64,000 bases of DNA, from the NCBI GenBank assembly GCA_036345935.2, contig JADWOT020000001.1, positions 9,025,500-9,089,499 of the forward strand. Reading direction: 5' to 3'. Below are positions 58,913-64,000 of this stretch, one piece after another (positions within the stretch are counted from its first letter, which is position 1; the number at the start of each line of letters is the position of its first letter). The notes under the pieces were generated by a model that saw only the letters and a list, made by a program, of their open reading frames with translations, made no database searches and was not told the DNA's origin. Made by a program: the position numbers and the translations under genes. The DNA is from Taenia hydatigena (taxonomy: Eukaryota; Platyhelminthes; Cestoda; Cyclophyllidea; Taeniidae).

Positions 58913-61389
58913 ATTATGTCGACAATGAACCTCGGTTAGTGAGCATGGGGATTTGACAACTGGGACGCACAACTTTGCACATTTGACCTTAGAAAACGTC
59001 GAGTGACGGTACCTCATTTAGCTATTATTCACCAATGCCATCAATATTATTGTTTATCATTTACCATTACCCATCTTTACTCACTTTGTCTTTCATTTCC
59101 TCATGACTCGCTCTCAGCCTGCTAGGAACACGAAGCAGTCGCCTGTGCGAATAACTTGTGTCTGAATGAGCAATTGTGCACACATTCTTTACCATCAAGC
59201 CTAGCATCATGCCGTTGTCCGTATCGACGATGGTGTGTCATCAAACTTGATGGAGTAATTTGGCTAAAGACTAGGGTTTCCGAGAATAACGCTCTACACC
59301 GAAACTTGAGAACGTATCGAAATTTGATCTGTTACCAAATTCACACTTGTATCAAGTGCGGTGGACTGCCGAGGAATTTTTGGCGTATCCTGTCCACAGC
59401 ATCAGGAATGGGATAGGAACCGGCATCTCTAAGTAGTTGCTCTTTGTAGAGTTAAAGAGATTGATGGTGTGTTGAAGTTTTGGCAGTGTAAAAATGCCGC
59501 CTATAAAATTAAAGCGAATCACTGGGCTGAATTCGGGATTGGGTAGGGTACTCGCGTACGGTTAGCACACTCAGGCGGGTACGTGCCGTTTGCAAAACTA
59601 AAGTATTGCTTATACCGAATCAAACTGTAGCATCCACTCAATTGGTGGGCGTTTGTTCCAAAGTTGACGGCAAACCTCGCATCGACTACTCGTGTGACTG
59701 CCAAAAACTAAGAGATAGGGAGGCAAAATCTAGGAGAGAACCATTAAAGTAAACAAGAACGAGTTTTTAATACGACTTGTGAAAGAACAGCCTAACAAGG
59801 ATTTGTGAGTAGCATTGTTAGGGTCGTTTGACTGTATTGTCACTTTTAAAGTCAAGCGTTTGTACGGTAAAGGCTCCTTCACCGAAAAGGCACGACAACC
59901 TACCTAACCATTCCTGCCCAACTCCCTGTCGTTCCGCGTCGCTTCTCGTCATTCTGATGGTCCTTTCGTCACCAATGCCTCGCCTTCAGTATGTGTGCTT
60001 CTTATGGGAAGATCCTGCAACAGCCAGTGATGGGACCATTTTTCGTACTTCGAGTCCATGTGTACTGATCTGACATCCATTGCTTGTTTGTTTGTTGGCT
60101 GCCTGATGTTAGACTCAAATCCCTAACAGTAGGATGAAATATGGCAATGTGCGTGATCGGATGTAATTCTATGTAAAAATGTAACAGACACGTCGATGCG
60201 ACAACAATAAGGTAGCCGAAATATTGACTAACACACATAAACCAACGCGATAGCAGCGTTTGAATAGATACAAAGTCGGGAAACTCGAATTACCATGTCT
60301 ATATAACCCTGACCAGATCCACAATTGTGCACACAAGTTTTGTGTAAGATTATCTGTTAAAAACTATTTGTACTGGTTGCTTTAAACGCGAAGTAACTCT
60401 CCAAGTAGATGTGATTGCTTCAAGAGGAAACATGGGCCATAAAAATGAGGCATTTGCCAGTCATGTGTGTGCACAGTGAAACCAAAGACAAGGTAACCGT
60501 GCAACAATCTTATGCATCTTTTCTTGGTCCATTTTATTTCTCTTATCGGCTCAAAAATGGCACACACACGTTGGAAATTACGTGCCAGCAGATAAGTTGT
60601 ATGACGTTCTCTGTTGCATTTCAGAGGTCTAGAAGTGGATGCACCCAACCCGTGCACATCCACGCTGTAATCGCTCCGCGTCATTGTGCAGGATAATTCC
60701 TGTTAGTCATCATAGCCGATGAATGGAAGAAGCGCAATGTAAATAAAAGCTTTGAGACTACAGCTGTCATGCAGGGTCTCGTGATGAGAAAGATCCCATT
60801 GCACACCAAATTGATGCTGATAATGCGTAATTCGTCTTGATATTGTTGCTGATTTTGTCCGCAACCGACTCTATACACATCTGATCGCCAGATGCAAACA
60901 ACTTGAACTTTTGGACTTCTATATAATTGCTGTCTTCTATTTGACAATCGTAATATGTTTCTGTAACATTGCCAGGGATCCATTTCCTGTGATGCGTGCG
61001 AAGATGCGCCAGCTTAAATGGCGCATAATTCGATGGTTCATGCTCATGATGGTGATGATTGTATTCCATAGTGAATGGGTTTGGTTGCGAGTACGTATCA
61101 TGTGCCTAAATGCATTGGCACTGACTTGATGGTGAGCAAGCAAGACGTCGATGGTGGAAGTTATGCAATGAGGTGCCTGCGCTGTCAAAATGTGTGGCTG
61201 CATTTTGGTGAATGGATGTGGAGCGTGATAATATGTTATGTGACATTGAGGTTTGCGAATCCTCTCGTGCAGCCAAAGAAAACGCATGCTGATCATAGAG
61301 AGAGATGGGATTTCTGGTCTTTCTCACTTTACTCTTTTGACCGACTGCCACCTCTCTCCATTCAGTAGCATTGTTAGAAGGTAAATAGC
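58913..61389. other. Stretch with coding-like frames but no recognised gene
   Basis: Minus-strand frames at 59704-59519 (after an acceptor-like TTTTTGGCAG, with Cys and several NxT/S sites) and 61069-60767 have protein-like composition; a plus-strand frame covers 60415-60696. I cannot assign a family or link them by phase. Confidence 0.35.
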
Positions 61390-61797
61390 AATAAAAAGCA
61401 TCTGAGGCAGTGCAGACTACTTGTATTGATGGCACCCATTCTAGAAATGCACAGTGACATGACTGTTCCCATGGGAGAAAAGGAGATTAGCATCCTTTTT
61501 GCCACGAATGTACGCCATCTGGATGCCCAAAAGCGCACCATTATTGCTAAGTTAAAGGACGTGATGAAAACGGCTGCCTGCCTACCTCTTAGTTTGCTTT
61601 GATTATGGACTTCGGATTTAATCAACAGAAACGCTGGCATCGGGCCAGTTATAAGGTCAGTTCTATTGGCCAAAACTGCTAAGCTCATGCGCCGCAGATG
61701 GACTAGCCACCAACGGCAGAACTTCCGGCGGTTATTCGCACACCCATTGGATTGGACGCAGGTGCGAAGCGAAATGTCCTCAATGCCGATGGCTTAG
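61390..61797 (+). pseudogene. Coding-like frame with one internal TGA, unknown protein
   Basis: The plus-strand frame is open from after TAG near 61377 to TAG at 61795-61797 apart from a single TGA at 61600-61602. The first part, from ATG 61429, is protein-like (MAPILEMHSDMTVPMGEKEI, AKLKDVMKTAAC), and the part after the TGA remains so in the same frame (GIGPVIRSVLLAKTAKLMRR, HQRQNFRRLFAHPLDWTQ). Each half is below 60 codons from an ATG and easy to overlook. Likely a decayed gene piece; the family is not recognised. Chance is not excluded. Confidence 0.3.
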
Positions 61798-62869
61798 TAA
61801 TTCCTACAACAAGTTGCTCAGTTGTGTAATTATTTTTGACAGCATCACATCCAACTTTGACTGCTGACTGCAGCATGGCTTACTAATTGGTACAATCATG
61901 GAGAGGGTTGGAGGATTCCAAATGTTGCATGGCTACTGTGTGGCAGTGTGCTGTAGCCTAGAATCCTGCCGTTCTATCACCCCAGTTAACTCTAAAGTGA
62001 ATAAAAGCTGCATGACAAATGTGCGGTACAATATGGGATCATAAACTTAGGTGGAATTAATTTAGATGAGGGTCAATTTTTTTGTGGCTGTATGGTGGGA
62101 TAACAACGCAGCGATGCGACGTCCAGAGGGCAAGGGCGTTTGAACAATGGAGTTGAGGCCAGATTTGAAGGCTATTTTGGGATTTACACAGCAGTAAGCG
62201 AGACATTGATCGTGCGCAAGGCTTGGCCGAGAGGGACTGCAATGTTATCAGGGTGTTAATCGAAATCGCATCAATCGAAACAGCATTTTGATGAATTTAT
62301 CACGTTAACAAAACAAACACACGTACCCATTTATAAACACAAATATATATTGGAAATGTCACGTACAAGGGAAATGTGGCTAAAATTTAGGAAATGGTGG
62401 CGATACATCTGCATGATTGCGATCAAATAATATGAACCCAACACACGTGACTTTTACTTAGAGGGCAGATAAGATGCAGATGTCCATCCCATTATAGCAG
62501 TCTATGTTAAATGGTGTGAGCTAATCACACGAAGTGAATCGTCAAATGCAGTATTCAGGATGAATCTAGTGCAGAATTCAGTGAAAACACACAGTCTCAC
62601 TCCAAAATCTGCAAGCACCAGGAGTCAGCGAGCATGATGGAGGAAAAAGTTGCAAAAGGATAAATACGTATAAGAGTAATTAAAAACATGTAACAAAACA
62701 AAGAACTAAAAAGAGATTGAAATCCAAAGAGCAAATTTAAACAGCAGTTGAAAGCTAGAAAAGATGAATTGTCAAATCCAAAAGCAATTGAGAAAAGACG
62801 ACAATGAATAAGAGGGAAAAGAAACTGAAATAAATGACAATAATAAAAACTAAAACAAGGCAAAAAATG
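61798..62869. other. Spacer before R3 copy 2, nothing recognised
   Basis: A plus-strand patch at about 62180-62290 is protein-like (SKRDIDRAQGLAERDCNV) but short and preceded by stops in the same frame. The A-rich stretch 62640-62880 gives long Phe- and Leu-rich minus-strand frames that are composition artefacts. Confidence 0.4.
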
Positions 62870-64000
62870 CATAAAAAGGTTAAAAATGTTCCAGCAGTGG
62901 CGTTGGCAGCAGTATCAAGGGCAGGAGGTGTAGGCTGAGGAGAATGTTGGCGCCTCTTAATTGCAGCAAACAACGTGGCAGCGCAGGGAGCGGCAGAGAG
63001 ATTGGGAGACAAGTAGCAAAGTGGAAATCGAGTGAGACGCCTGGAGTGGTGTGGTAGGTAGGTTAGTAGGTGAATGTGTGTGTTGGAGAGGTAGTTAGAG
63101 AATGCAAAGTGATGGGCTGAATGAATGAATGGTGTGGATAGGGGGTGAAGGCGTACAGAAACAGAAGGAAAAGAAAGAGGAGTGAGGCGGGAGAGAGCAC
63201 GGCGCTTGGCAACAGCACTGAGCAATTTCTGTCAGTGTTGATGCCAGCGCCACACCCACTCACCCATTTTTCTTATGGTTTTTATATTTTTATGAGTATT
63301 CGTTAATTACTTTTAGCCCTACATATTTACTGTTACTTACCTTTTACTTTACCTTCCTACCTATTTGCCGCTTTCCTTTGTCTATGTTATGGAACCGCAT
63401 CCCCACATTGTTCCCTTTCTCCTCCAAAGTGAGTTTTACGACCTGCCATTGTTTATATACTTTGTTCTACCAATTCTATTGGACCCTCTAAATCCTTTCC
63501 CCCTTAAGTCTGTCTTTTTATTGGTTGACCTCATTGTTTGTCCTTATATCTCACCCCTTGTCTTATCAGATATCGAATTCTACATTGCTATTAGTGTCTG
63601 TTTTTATTAGTTTTTTGATTACCACAGATTTTCGTTTCTATTCTTGCAGGTTTCTGCAGTAACTGTTATCGTTTGTTCCCCACACCTTCCTGTCCGAATT
63701 TCTTTAACTTAAGTATTGTGGTGGTGGACTTTGTCGCTTTATAGTAGATCGGAATTAACATTACGCTCTCTGTACACCATGACGTCAGTGTTTACATCTC
63801 TGGTGACCAGTAATTGTCGATAGCCATGTCTTCTCACTTTACTTTGTTCCTTTTTATCCCAATCAGGTCCTACAATCTTTTGTTGATCCCTGTGATTAGA
63901 CAAGGTGTTTGCGAATGCGCTTTTGCTGAGTAGGCACTGTGACACCACACTGATTGACACCAAGGCATGCACCACTGCTTGTGGTAATGGATGGAACTCT
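62870..64000 (+). repeat. R3 repeat, copy 2, cut by the window edge
   Basis: Same order of blocks as 32790-33930: GAGGAGAATGTTGGCGCCTC, CAACGTGGCAGCG, GAGAGATTGGGAGACA, the AGAGAGCACGGCG...AACAGCACTGAG block, and at the very end CACTGCTTGTGGTAATGG. It probably continues beyond the window. Confidence 0.75.

Overview
The window looks like a repeat-rich animal nuclear genome, most probably a parasitic flatworm (tapeworm-like). Three things support this: a spliced kelch gene with introns of only 38 and 41 bases, a broken HSP70 copy of the kind tapeworm genomes accumulate, and a decayed kinase fragment sitting among old repeats. There are no operons, bacterial ribosome binding sites, dense long open frames or CRISPR arrays. 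The assignment to flatworms is inference; the eukaryotic nature is clear from GT-AG introns joining in phase.

Layout. 0-2.2 kb, minus strand: the 3' part of a kelch-repeat protein gene, five exons in perfect phase (1078-2189), with a solo LTR just beyond its 3' end (679-868). 2.2-8 kb: no recognisable gene. 8-11.6 kb: a repeat (R4, minus orientation) carrying a tandem array of about 52-base units and interrupted by three solo LTRs, two of them head to head as a large inverted repeat. 11.6-17.6 kb: nothing recognised. 17.6-26.7 kb: two tandem copies of a roughly 5 kb non-coding repeat (R2), with a much better conserved core holding two very small open frames. 27.9-28.9 kb: a coding-derived repeat (R5, minus) beside an unidentified coding-like frame. 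30.9-32.5 kb: a deleted R2 copy in reverse. 32.8-33.9 kb: repeat R3 with a GT microsatellite and a G-run cluster. 38.6-40.4 kb: an unidentified coding-like exon (minus), the second R5 copy (plus) and an R2 tail (minus). 45.6-46.2 kb: protein kinase pseudogene. 46.6-48.6 kb: the second R4 copy (plus) with its 52-base array. 52.4-53.6 kb: another R2 tail. 57.8-58.9 kb: HSP70 pseudogene. 61.4-61.8 kb: a coding-like frame with one internal stop. 62.9 kb to the end: the second R3 copy, running off the window.

Functionally the only gene I would trust is the kelch gene, whose product should be a beta-propeller protein; its upstream exons are not visible here. The rest is a record of repeat insertion, duplication, inversion and pseudogene decay. 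No autonomous transposon or retroelement coding region was recognised. The most unusual signal is the near-identical 420-base core (18931-19353 and 23941-24363) inside R2 copies that are otherwise clearly diverged. Percent identities below are by-eye estimates, not computed alignments.
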